From Anseranas semipalmata (lineage: Eukaryota; Chordata; Aves; Anseriformes; Anseranatidae), in contig VXAA01000614.1 of the NCBI GenBank assembly GCA_013399115.1, positions 80,550-144,549 on the forward strand: 64,000 nt of DNA, in the 5' to 3' direction. The position numbers and the translations under genes were made by a program. Below, piece by piece: positions 50,245 to 63,599 of this stretch (position 1 is the first letter of the stretch; each line of letters starts with the position of its first letter). The notes below the pieces were generated by a model. That model did no database searches. It saw only the letters and a program-made list of their open reading frames with translations, and had not been told where the DNA came from.

Positions 50245-50406
50245 TGCTGTTTACAGGGGGACATGTCTCACAGGGGTTTCCCCAAGCTTTTCCCAGAGAG
50301 CAGCAGCATGAGGAACGACTGACTCCAACTCCAATTTCAGTATTGCAGGATAGGCTTCCATCCCCTCGTGGTCCATACTTCAGGTAGCAATTGCCAACAC
50401 GATTAT
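50245..50406 (-). CDS. FBN2: FBN2 exon 37: first part of TB4, with RGD
   Basis: The 162-base exon has acceptor ATGTAG and donor GCA|GTAAGG. It encodes [33 protein letters not shown] and [10 protein letters not shown], giving seven TB cysteines. The RGD tripeptide (50360-50368) is the integrin-binding motif known in TB4 of fibrillins. The last base A pairs with CG of exon 38 to give Thr, so the exon ends in phase 1 without the usual final G. CR1-derived sequence begins about 19 bases beyond the acceptor. Confidence 0.96.
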
Positions 50407-50424
50407 CTACATAAAAAGCACATA

Positions 50425-50529
50425 CAAGTTCCTGTGCAACATGCTATAGGTGACTCTGCTTGGCAGGGGGGTTGGACTAGATGATCTCCAGAGGTCCCTT
50501 CCAACCTCAACCTTTCTGTGATTCTGTGA
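50425..50529 (+). mobile_element. CR1 LINE 3' tail abutting FBN2 exon 37 acceptor
   Basis: On the plus strand, AAGTTCCTGTGCAACATGC leads into GGGGTTGGACTAGATGATC and then TCCCTTCCAACCTCAACC, ending ATTCTGTGATTCTGTG. All are landmarks of the CR1 3' terminus. It is antisense to FBN2. The left end is judged by resemblance to the usual CR1 tail and may be off by several bases. Confidence 0.85.
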
Positions 50530-51715
50530 TATGACTACAGCTGCACACAATGATCTGGGCAAAGCAACAGTAGGCGTTCATTTTAATATTCCATATCTAG
50601 AAGCAGGAAGTCAGATAACATTGTTCTTTTAAAGTCACTGGCAAGCTGAAAACACTCATGTACACTGTTACTGACGTTGAGAAAGACAGCATGGAGAAAG
50701 GGTAGCTTCAGCTGCCTAAATACCCAGAGACCAGCTTTAAATGTTTGCATATCTTCCAAAGTTGCACCATACTCTAACGTAGCACTTACACTATTCCCAA
50801 TCTTTCAATCCAGAAAACGTCAGAAACCTTGCTGCAGTTTGCTGATAATATTTCTTCACTATTTCTGATTTTCACTAGGCTAACTTACACTTTCTTGTGG
50901 AATTTAGAAGTTACCTATTTCTCTACAGAATTACAGAACAACGTCCCATCTATCATTGCACTGGAAGAGTTCTATTTGCAAAAAAATTCTCCAAAAATCA
51001 TTAGTATTGAAACAAATAATCTAAACTTCCAGAAGCTTTGAGGAAAATTTGTTAGTTCACTCAAACTGTAACTTCATGATGTAGACAACTGTTGGCATGG
51101 CTAGAACGAGCAATGAATCTGCTAAGAGAAGTAACGCTATGAGTTTTCTTTCTACTGCCAATATTACCTCCTTGTTCTTTATAAATGGAAAGTAACTAGC
51201 AGTGAGTCATAAATACAAGGAATGAGAAGATAGTCAATTATGATAGTATTTCTTATTATAGTCAAATAAGAGGAACATTAATTTCCTCAAGTTTAGCGTT
51301 ATAATTTTAAAGATCATACCTTTGAATTAACTTGCTATCAAAGGATGCCTCTAAAGAAGTGCAGAAACCCACTTGAAAAAAAGATGATATATTCATTGTA
51401 TAAAGGCCAGAGTATCTTTTTGCATTTTTGCTATTTCTGTTAATGGTACGAATAAGAAACTTGTAAATGAATTTTTTGAATGTTTTTTGAAACGCATACT
51501 TTACCCAGAAACACCACATATTTAATTTACAATTTGCAGCAAGTGCCACATTCTACATTCTTAGCAATTTACACGGATTGAGACGAACAAAGTATGATAA
51601 ATGTGTGTAGTTCATCTTTTCAACATCTTCGGAGTTTAACAAATGTCTTGATATGCCATGGCTTTTTAAATTCTCCTGAGATTTGGTACATATCTATTAA
51701 AAAAATTTAGAGGAA
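50530..51715 (-). other. FBN2: FBN2 intron 36, segment between CR1 copies
   Basis: About 1.2 kb of AT-rich intronic sequence with no recognised element. Confidence 0.75.
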
Positions 51716-52972
<1,257 letters not shown>

Positions 52973-55900
52973 ACTTGTTCTCAAGATGCTCAGTTAGCTG
53001 AATATAAAAACACAAATTCACATTCATTTTGAGAGTGAATATTTCTTTTAAACACTCCTTAAATCAATCAAGAGAAGACCTTCCAGCTTCACAAATAATT
53101 TAAATTTATTCAAATTTAAGCATTAATAGACAAGTCCGGGTGAATCTTTCCGCGTGGTTTTAAGAGCATACTGTAACAGACTGTGAAAAAGGAGTATGTT
53201 CCTGGGCCCTAGGTATTCTACAAGAAATTTCAGTATCTCGACATAAACAATAGCTGTTGTAAAGCTAAAATGTTTGATTAAGACTTCAGTGGCAGAGGCA
53301 TAGTTATTCTGTACTACTGAGCCTCTGATGGTAAGAGAAGCAGGCTATCTTTATCTCTCTACCTGAGATCAGCAATCAGCATATGTTAAGAGTGGAAGTC
53401 CTTATTTATTTATTTATTTAAAAATTATTTATTACCTTTGTTTTTTATTTACTACCAGATTCCTGATAATAAATACAAGTTTTACAATTTGTTAAGGCTG
53501 TAAAATAATATAGTGTTAGAAGAAAGTAATATGAACTGCCTTTCCAAAAAAAAAAAAAAGAAAAGGGCACATCCTGTTGTTCTCATTATGAACTTGAGCT
53601 GAAACAACCCAAATGTGGTTATTCTCAAAATACCTACCTCCTTGTGCTCTCAGAGGAACTGCATGCTCCTCTCCATTCGTGACAGCACGAGACATCTGTC
53701 TTTTTAAGAGAAGCCGAGAAGAGATTTGGCTTCATTCTTCTTGAGAAAAGTGAAAAAAAAAAGAGCATTTTGGAAGATGGCTTTGGCTTAAGACCTCAGT
53801 CCATTATGAGCAATAGGAGATGATAGTCCTTGGAAAGAAGGCAGAATGTGGAATTCTCTAGCAGAGTATCAATACCGAGTCCATACAGGGTTTTAGGTTT
53901 CGGTTTACTACTCACATGAACTGTCTTGACAAGGCACCATGTTCTTCTTTGCCAAGGATAATATTTCTGTTCCTTCTGAGAGAGATCGGAATTTAAATTC
54001 CATTTTTTGCTCAAGCGTGCAAGAGATAGTTGTTATTGAAGAGAACCAGAAGTGCCGTCCTTTGACAGGAAGCTTCTGGAACATTTTTCAGCACAACTTT
54101 TTCATTCCAGAAGTGAGAAAGTTTCATTTTTTCTTGGTAAGGTCTACTAGCCTCTGTGGCTGCTTTTTCTTTTTTTATTTTTTTTTTTTATTTTTTTTTC
54201 CCAAGTGACTACAATCCTAGAGTGAAAATTGGGTAAGGCTTTACAGTTGCAAATGACACAAACTTCATTGTCAGTGAAGCTGCAATTTGGATTTGCAGTC
54301 CGGAGACTATAAAGGATCACAAGCAATCTGAACTTTTGTTCTTCCCTCTTTGGACTGCATAAGTCAGTAAAGTAGACATATCCATGGTACACCACCTCTG
54401 AAAACAGAATTAGTATAGCTGCATTGGTATGGCAACCTTCTCTGTGTTTCCTTTTCCTGTGTTAGCTCATTTAATCCTCTAGAAATATTACAAATGCGAA
54501 CTGCTGGTGAAAGAAAAAAGATCAAAACCTAACGATGTTTATAATCATACAAAATAGTATAACTAAGATGTCTTTATCTGCGCTTGATGCCCCCATCTCT
54601 TAAAGGGCTTCTAAAAAAGGGCATTAAAATGTTATTTCATTCATGGAGTAGAACTTACTTATTATCTTATTCTGATGATATTTCATGGGAAGCAGAAGCT
54701 TTGCATGCTCCTATTAAAAACAAAAGCTGAATGTTCAGTGAGTATTTTTTGCACTTCCTCATAAAATCAGACTGTGGAGAGATGGAAATTGTGCATCTGC
54801 GGGTTACAGTCCCTCCCACATAGACAAGAGGATTCTAGTTCTGCCACTCTCTGAAACTGAACTTAAAAAAAAAAAACATGTTTGTGAAGCAGTGTAAGTC
54901 TTGGGAACTTCTCTTTTCTGTACAGCCAGTCATTGAGGAACTAAAAATGTTTCTTATACAGGGGAAAGGAAAAGAGTCTTAGTATCAGAGAGATAAGCCA
55001 AGTAGTATTTCCTCAGGACCAAAATAAGGAAAGGTCAAACAGTTTTTCTTTCACTTTCTTATTAAACATTTTTTCTTTAGAGAGGGTGGACTTGCTCTCT
55101 CACTTGGGACTCTACAGTTGCTAGATTTACCCTTGAGCAGGTTCCCTTCCAACTGTGGAGTGCTTCCTTTAGGAAACACAGGACCACAGCTGAAGATGTC
55201 ACTGGGACAACTGGTCCCAAAGTAGAATTACAACTCATTTTTTAGCAAAACACAAATCAGCTAGCAGTAGGATAATTCATTCTCATAAGCTTCTTTGGAG
55301 ATCACTTAAATCCTTTGGTCATAATTCAGTGCTTGCAGGATTGATCATACATAGCATCCAGCTGTAGGAAAGAATGAGGATCTTAGTAGTTAAATGCTGC
55401 AAAAGGGGAGTCCAAGAGGCAGGATTTTATTGCTTCAACTGAATCTTCAGATGAGCAAAGCTAAAAGCTTAAGCCAGACTGCAACTGAAGAAGAAAGGTA
55501 TTAAGGCACGAATTTTCAAGAGAGTCTCTAGGAGACAGAAACACAGATTTCCAGTTCAATGGGAATAGACTACATAAATTCTCTCCATCTTTAAAAATCT
55601 CAGCTTAAAATTTTAGAATTAATTGCTCAAGACTGTGACCATCTCAAACAGGACTTATTTCTAGCATCCAGAGAAGCAACAGAGAATATACACAGACAGA
55701 AAATAGAGCCACATGGAAAAGATGAGCAATAAAGTTTGTTCTGAAGGAAATATGCATTTGTTTAGAAGTGACTTGTTTAGAATATATTTATTTGTCACTA
55801 CACTACAGTAGTATTGCAAATATTTAGAAAATGGACAGATTTCTAATTACCAATTTGGGAAAATCTGAGTCTTACCAAGGTATTAAAATAAAATCTAAAA

Positions 55901-56582
55901 GGCTTTCCCAGGATCACACACAAATCCTTATGGCTGAACTTTAGCCTTTCTGTCAACCCTATCTTCCTGAAAACTTCCCTGGACTGATTGCTATTATATA
56001 TTTTAATCACATGACAGTCTTATACCAAGTGGAAAAATGTCATGAAAGGAAAATATAATGAAATTCCCTTTACATCTGTGTAAGCTATCTATGTAAACTA
56101 CAGTGAAACGTGTTTTTTAGTTTGTTTCCAGCTAAATGGGTACCACAAGCAGTTTTAATTCTAGTTTAGACTTAACGTAAACAGTGAACCAAACTTTGAC
56201 CATCTAGTTTAGACAACACATAAATCAGTCTGAAGACAAGCCCAGGATTTAAAAAGTCAGTTTTTAGAATGAGAACTGCTGACTCTCAGGAGAATGGAAA
56301 TGCAAATAATAAATGTTTGGACAAATAAATAAAAGGTATATTTTGAAGACTCTATAAACGCCATCAACCATTTACAATAACTAACAATCTCTAGAAAACT
56401 ATATAGCAGGATCAGCATTTGAAAGATAAGTTTTAGATCTTGCCATCCTCATGTGCATCAAAACAGCCACCCTGCCTTTGAATAGAGACCAAAACTAGCC
56501 ATGTTTGATATATCTAGTATCCATCCAACATGTGATTATTCATTTGATTTCTACAGTAATACTTTAGATAGCTTTTACTTAC
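52973..56582 (-). other. FBN2: FBN2 intron 36, 5' part
   Basis: 3.6 kb of AT-rich intron with a (TTTA)n run near 53402-53420, poly-T near 54165-54200 and no recognised gene or transposon. Intron 36 as a whole (50407-56582) is the largest in the window. Confidence 0.8.
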
Positions 56583-56705
56583 CCACACAACCCACCCCAG
56601 TAGGATTCAGCTGGAAATCCGGAGGACAATTACATTCATACCTGCCAGGAGTATTTACGCAGAGACCATTAACACAGTTAATGGGATCGGCACATTCATC
56701 AATAT
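56583..56705 (-). CDS. FBN2: FBN2 exon 36: cbEGF22
   Basis: The 123-base exon has acceptor TTCAG and donor G|GTAAGT. It encodes [16 protein letters not shown] through NPTGVGCV, the cbEGF directly before TB4. Intron 35 is 379 bases with nothing recognised. Confidence 0.96.
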
Positions 56706-57084
56706 CTGAAATAGGAAGGCTACATTTATAAATTCATTCACTGGACAGAAAAGAGGAATCATTTTACATTTTAAGGCAAAATGGGCAGGAAAATTTCAAA
56801 TGCAAGTTATTTCTACCTGAAATTGAAGGAAAGAACTACTAATAATTCATCAAACATTTAAGAATACTCTTTGTACAGCTGCATATTTAAGAAGCAATTT
56901 TTTTATTCCATTCTTAAACTAACTCCAAAGCATGCAATACTACAAATTGCTTAGTGGGGAAAGAATGCACTTGTATTGTTGCAAGAAAATACAATGCATG
57001 TTTTGTGAACTCCTCTTTCGATTAACTTGGTGCAATTAACAAGATATTTTATTCTTGACATATTTCTGAACAGAAGAAATATAC

Positions 57085-57207
57085 CTGTACAGTTTCCTCC
57101 GGTTCTATCTAGTTCATAGCCATCATCGCAGATGCAATGAAACATTCCTGGTAGATTATTACAGGTACCAAATACACATATATTCTGGAAGGAGCATTCA
57201 TCAATAT
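57085..57207 (-). CDS. FBN2: FBN2 exon 35: cbEGF21
   Basis: The 123-base exon has acceptor TTCAG and donor G|GTATAT. It encodes [16 protein letters not shown] through DRTGGNCT, with the cbEGF motifs intact. Intron 34 (57208-59305) contains no recognised element. Confidence 0.96.
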
Positions 57208-59305
57208 CTGAAGGAATATATTAAGAACAGAAAGTTACATATTGTTACCATATTAGTATTACAATAGTGTGTTGTATTGCAAAGTGCAAATGAAGAAACA
57301 TGTAACTAATGAGCTGAAGGAAATTAACAAAAGAGGAAAAAAAAACTGCAGGTACTGTCTGATAGTAAGACTCCTAAGTTGCTAAAATAAAGCATCTGTG
57401 AAAAAGGCTAATGAAGCTTTAGCATGCCCTAGAGTGAGCTATTTTTAGCAGAGACAGGAAAGCAGACAGTATTGATACCATTTTACAAAGCATAGCTAAA
57501 TCTTCATTTGTAATTATGGGTACAGTGCTCTGTTCAAGAGTGATGAGCTAAAATCAGAAAAGGTGTAAAAAAGGAATATTAAAATGATCAGAGTAATGAA
57601 AGATCTACGGTGAACTTGGCTTGCTTGCCTTAGCCAAAGCTTGAGCAGTGACAAAATGCCTCATTATAGGAACATATGAGAAAGGGTAACTTTTGCAAGG
57701 GGTGGAATGGGGACAAATTTTTAAGTGAAAAAGAAATTTAAGACAAATGCCTAATATCCAACGGTCCTCAGTTAATTTAAACTGGAAATTAAAGAAAGGT
57801 TTCCAAGTACTGTTGGACTATAGCTATGAGATGACCTCCAAATCAGTTCAGGAAGATAATCTGTGTTAAGATAAAGCTTTGTAAAGTTACGGAAGATTGT
57901 ATCACTGAGAAGCTAAAGTACTAACATCTCAAGGGATTTCTGAAGAAATTGGGTGAATTACTTATATTACAATTATTACACTAAATACAGGCTTTGGATT
58001 TTATCCCTTGATTGACAAAATCAGCTAAAGAGTCACCTTATCATAGGACAAATTAATATATCAACTTTACGAAAAATAAAACCAGAATTCCTCTAAAGCA
58101 TTCAGCACCCACACATTCTATTTCTTGAACAGCATAATTTAATCTTTGTAATGCTTTCAGATTTCTGTTGGAATCACAATCATATATCAAGATTTTTTCC
58201 AAAATTCTTCAATTTGTTTTTCAGCGCAGCATTGTGGACCAACTGAAAAGCCAAAATCTCGTGACCTCCTGTCCTAAGACTTAGAATATTTTGTTTTTCA
58301 AAATACTGATTGGCTGACATGTATTTGGGGATTTTTATTAGAACATTGGCATGATTATAAAATGGCTAACTGAGCTGCACTGAGAAATTAGCTAAGACAA
58401 CTGATAATACTTGGTAATTATAATAGGTCTGACCAGAACACTTGGGTAAATAATTTTTCACAAGCTCCTGCCAGAAGTCTGATTTATACATGTACACCTG
58501 AATATGTGAACATGCCAAGTTATTGACTGAATTTTAGAGACTACATTTTGCAAACTGTTTTTAATGTCTCATCAAGAGTTTTAATTTTCCGAGAGTTTAT
58601 GAGGTTTCCACCATTACAGATGAAATAAATTAAAAAGCTTTGGAGCATTAGTTAAAAAGAATTTATCTAATATACAGTTTTCATATTAAACTAAAAAAGG
58701 ATGCAAGAATACAACAGGGAACAGAAGCTGAATTGGATTAGAGAAAGAATAATTTCTTCTCTACTTCAGATGACCTGCTACAGTACTGAGAGTGAAAGGA
58801 TGATGATAAAAAAATCTTCAGGACACACTTCAAGGAGTATTACAAACTTGTCAAATATAGTGGTGACTTGCCTACTTTAAATTTCCTGAAAACATTTACT
58901 TAAAAATGAGGTCACTCAATGCAGTTTATATTTCCTATGTAAACACAGTAAAGAAAATAGTGATGAATGCAGGATTTTCCACACACTATTCACTAGTGAC
59001 AAGACCAAGAGAAATAGTTTAAGAGAAAGAGTTAAAAAAAAGAAAAAAAAAAAAGAATTATCGAGCCAAACTCAACTCTACTCTGAGATTTTTGGACCAC
59101 AGCCAGGAAAACTTCATAAAGACATGAAAGCTACCTTCAACATAATTAACACTGCTAAATAATCCTTGGTTGAAAAAATGACTCTTATATGTGAAGCATG
59201 TGCTGTGTATTCTGCTTCCAGGTTGAGGTCCTCCTAGCAACTCTTGTTTTCTTTATAGCAGCCAATCCAAACTCAGAAAATGAACCTGAAGTACCAGTAG
59301 CTTAC

Positions 59306-59431
59306 CTTGGCATGACTTGCTGTCTGAGGCGGGAGTGAATCCCATCTCACACTCACAACGGTATGCACCAGGGACATTCAAACACTGTCCATTTTCACAC
59401 AAATTAATATTTTCTGCACACTCATCAACAT
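59306..59431 (-). CDS. FBN2: FBN2 exon 34: cbEGF20
   Basis: The 126-base exon has acceptor CACAG and donor G|GTAAGC. It encodes [17 protein letters not shown] through SDSKSCQ. By homology it belongs to the central region where human FBN2 variants cause congenital contractural arachnodactyly. Confidence 0.96.
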
Positions 59432-60954
59432 CTGTGGGAGACAGAAAATTTCTTTGAAACTACATGTTTCAAAATACAAATAATTTTTATCCTGCCACTC
59501 AGTGTTGCTGAGTATTGTTTATACAAAACAAATTGTTTACACCTGAAGATGAAGCAAATTGAAAGAATAAAGAAAAGCAAATCTAATGTCATTTTCAAAA
59601 TGACTCCTTTTACCCTGCTAAGATTCTAACTCTTTGTTTTTTCATTAACAGACTATAGAATTTTTTAATAATGTAAGGTTTTCAGATTCAATAGTATTAG
59701 TTCTGATAAATTAATGGAATGCTTTACTTGCAAAGTCAAAACTTTGTTTCCTTATATATATTACTATGTTAGCCTGACATAAAATATTTTCGTAATCATT
59801 ACTTTGAGCATTTGTCCTCTAAAATGACATGGTTCATTTACATTTTACTAAGTTTTTTGACAGCTCTAAAAAAGCAAAATGACAAAAGAAGGCATTCAAC
59901 ACTGTAGTCATTGTAAGTACTCATAATTTTGTCAGAGATGCTTCTGATTGTCTGAAGAAATTGTCAGTAAGGTTTCTTCATCTTATTAGTCAATACCTAG
60001 TATTCTACATGATTTCTAAACTACAGGTCTGAAACATACTGCATTAATAGGGATTAAAGTTCTTGTTCATTAACCACAAACTTGAAACACATAAATAAGC
60101 AAAATATGAAGATCCTACTTCTGAAATCAAACACTAATATTAATCAGAAGACTATATTTAAGGTGTAAATTGATTTTGGTCTAAAATTGGTTAGTTAGCT
60201 AATAGTGAATGCATTCACATTACTTTCTTCATATTTTACAATCATTAGAATACATTCCTTCAAACCTTATTTGCTGACTACACGTTAGATCTCTAGAGCA
60301 GAGACTTTGTTGCATCTCCACTCCTTAAGTGATAAAAAACACAGTAACTCAATGCTCAGCCATTTATGTTTTATATAAAATCCTTACACTTTATATAATC
60401 CTTTACACTTTGAGTTATTTTGAAACACTTTCTGTATGTTAAATGATGTTCAACAAATTTAAATGCAGAGATAATGGACATTTTTCAACTGTAACTTATT
60501 TTTGTTTAAAAAAAATCATTAAAAAATAATGATTTAATCATTAATGATTACATGCCATTCAATCCTGTTTCCCTAGTGAGGGGAAAATAGACGATGTCTT
60601 CCATTGCAGAGACAGACCCAGTCAACAGGGCAGGAAGTATGACAGAGAGCTGAATCTTTGTGCTCTTGAAACAGCACATGCACATTCAAAAAAGTTGGAG
60701 GAGAGAGGAAAAGGAGGAAGGAGCAGACAGGAACTTCACCCAACAAGTAAGCCCACCACATCCAGTTTGGCACACAAATCTAAAGAACAGTCAGCCTCCT
60801 TTGTTAGCATTTCTTCAGGAGATGGGCAGAACACTGATCTTAAAAGACACTTTTACATTTATTCTCTTGCACTTCGGGCTTGGGTCTAATTTTGCACAGC
60901 TTTCATACAACAGAAACCATCAGTGACAAATCAGCTTTTACTGAAACTTCTTAC
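59432..60954 (-). other. FBN2: FBN2 intron 33
   Basis: 1.5 kb without exon. A cluster of ATTA/TAAT motifs and a 16-bp perfect palindrome lie at about 60514-60550. Confidence 0.85.
60535..60550. repeat. 16-bp perfect palindrome within an ATTA cluster
   Basis: TAATCATTAATGATTA is its own reverse complement. It is preceded by another small inverted repeat (AATCATT ... AATGATT, about 60514-60534). Confidence 0.9.
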
Positions 60955-61077
60955 CAGAGCAAGTAAATCCATCCCCTGTGAACCCCTCAGCACATGTGCA
61001 GCGGTATGACCCTGGGGTGTTCACACACTGAGCGTTCACGCTGCACTGGTGTGTCCCATTGGAGCATTCGTCAAGAT
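60955..61077 (-). CDS. FBN2: FBN2 exon 33: cbEGF19
   Basis: The 123-base exon has acceptor TGCAG and donor G|GTAAGA. It encodes [18 protein letters not shown] through TGDGFTCS, with an NGT sequon and a GDG-type loop typical of this cbEGF. Base composition is more GC-rich than neighbouring exons. Intron 32 (61078-62223) shows no recognised element. Confidence 0.96.
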
Positions 61078-62223
61078 CTGCACATCAGGGGCAAAAGAGC
61101 ATAAGCAGTAATACAGCAGTTAGTGTACCTTGCCTACAATTAACTGTCAACCTAAATAAGCACAAAACATCCAAGCAATGGATGGAATTCAGCTGACTCA
61201 CTAGAGTAAATGTTAACATCATTACTTGAATGTTAATATCCTGTTAAAGAGCTTGGAATCAAAGCAGGTTAAAAAACAATAAAACAAAGAAAAATGGTGA
61301 GGTGAAAATCTGACACATATCTGATGAGTCTTCTCAATTAACAGAAGAACATAAAAGCAGCCTAACCCTATGAAAGTCAATGCAAGCTTTCTTATTAACT
61401 TGGATGCCAGTTTGGATTTAAAAACAAAACAAAACATAACAACAACAACAAAAGTAGAAGACTCTCCTGCCTCTAAAGGGCAATTGCAGTTTGATTTGAT
61501 GGAAACGGCCATTCGGGTACATGATATGAGTCAGGACCAGGTGTCACACTGTGACAGGTGCTGTGTGGTACCTGACAGTCCCTTTCACACTCTGCCTTGC
61601 CTCAGCAGACCTGTAGAGGGGTCTCCTGGAAGAACATTCTGTACCCAGGAGCTATTTTAACTACAAGGATGCTGCCACAACTTTTTACTAAGTACCTTCA
61701 AATGAGACTTTTTATTTGCTTAGTAGAACCTTATATATTTTTAATTAAATGATAACAATAAAGAACAGGGAGCCTTTCCTTTTTTCTCAGACATAGCTTT
61801 AAAATCTTACAAAATCTGGCCTACAGTAAAATCTTATAATACGGTACTTTATCTTTCACATATTATACCAATAAAGCCTAATTTTTACATGAAACTCCTC
61901 TTCCACAGATCCCAAAATGTTCTGCAAAGAAAGGTAAATGTTGCAATCTCTTTTACACACCAAAGTTAAAAATGAAGGCAAGGAGACATGATGTGACTGT
62001 AGCAGCCCAGCAAAAGTAGAATCAAGTTTCCCAAACCAATTTTTTTCTCCAAAAAACCAAACCCCTAAAACATAAGAATCTTGTATACCCTTCTACCCAC
62101 AGAGTGCAGCAGACAGAAGAATAATACTTTGTTTCTAACAGAGTAATCATAGTCATATTGCATGCTTTGTTAAAAGAAAAAGAAAAAACGGAGAGAGGAA
62201 AGCTTAATTTTCTATATACTTAC

Positions 62224-62346
62224 CAATACATTTAATGCCATTTCCAACCCATCCCTCTCTGCAACTACATTTAAAACTTCCTGGTACATTGACACATGAG
62301 GCATGCATGTCACAGTTGTGAGCACCAATTTCACACTCATCCACAT
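62224..62346 (-). CDS. FBN2: FBN2 exon 32: cbEGF18
   Basis: The 123-base exon has acceptor TGTAG and donor G|GTAAGT. It encodes [18 protein letters not shown] through VGNGIKCI, a canonical cbEGF. Intron 31 (62347-63400) has no recognised element. Confidence 0.96.
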
Positions 62347-63400
62347 CTACAAGCACAAAATAAACTATTAGTATTTAAACCAGGAGCACCAGAATATTAC
62401 AAATGATGTTCCTCTTACATGTTGCTCATTTCCACTGTGCTGTTTTGCAACCCTTTAAAACACAAAACTTCAAAACTATATAATAATTCAAGCAAGTGAC
62501 TTTGTGTTATAAATTAATGGTAGTGATAAATGTATTTTCAATTCTATTTTCAGTATGTTTTCATTACTTTCTTTGTAAACATGGTAAAATTAGTTTGATT
62601 TTCTACAACTGCTTTTCAGTGTGAAATTAAAGCTGTTTTACAGACAAATATGCTGATATGCTTAAAATGGGATGAGACCTTTGGGTGTGCAGGCACATTT
62701 CAGTTATAAAAATGATTTGATCAAGCTTTTTGTAACTACAGAACAAATTCTTAAACATGAAATTACAGGAGAAATTCTGTCAACCTTCCCAGAAGAGTAA
62801 TCTCCTCTAACAGAGTGGACCCAGCCTTCAGAAGGAAAGATACTAATTATCACAGGAAGTTGTACAGTTTGAAATTGAATTACAATGATTCTTTAAAATG
62901 TGTTAGCATGGGTAGAAGGAGGGCATATACTTTCCCTCTCACATCATCACTTTTTCATTCTTTTCTTCTACTGTTTTCCCCTTGGACTTTTTCTTAGACT
63001 CCTGGGTCATTTCTTGCAGCTGCAGTTGACAGATGAGTTCATACTTTAAGTATGCATGACAAATGGGTACAGATAAAATATTTCTAACACAAATGCTGCT
63101 GTACCTAGCCAGGTTTTGTTTGGTACCAAGATATTCCCACAGACTGTAGTAGGAAAAGCTTTGCCTTTAAAACTGCAGTTACATATGAGGCCTCATATCA
63201 TATTGATACTGGTCAAGGAGCATACCTTTTCGAACTCCTGGATGCATGCTGACACATGTAATATAGTTAGATTCTAACAGTTACTATTATGTAGAAATAA
63301 CAATCTCTCACTTGTGTGTGAACACTTGTGCATTTATTTTACCTGAAAGCAAACCAAGACATGTACACACCATAACACATATGCCAGAAATTTGCTTTAC

Positions 63401-63526
63401 CTGTGCATCCAGTGGTTCCTTTCTTGACTGAATATCCTAGCTGGCAGTGACAAATGAAGGAACCTTTAGTGTTTTCACACTCCCCAAACATACAGATGTT
63501 GGAATTCAAATCACATTCATTCACAT
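63401..63526 (-). CDS. FBN2: FBN2 exon 31: cbEGF17
   Basis: The 126-base exon has acceptor TACAG and donor G|GTAAAG. It encodes [17 protein letters not shown] through KGTTGCT. It is the most 5' exon in the window. Its first two bases complete an Asp codon started in exon 30, which lies beyond position 64000. Confidence 0.96.
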
Positions 63527-63599
63527 CTGTAAGTGCACATAAATTCATTATTAGTTAAAATTTAATGTCACCTAACAGTGTACTTTGTATTTTTGGAAT

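Noticed and set aside
61541..61560. Short palindrome TGTCACACTGTGACA suggestive of a T-box site
   Set aside because: Only a 7-bp arm with one central base, with no supporting context, so it is too likely by chance.
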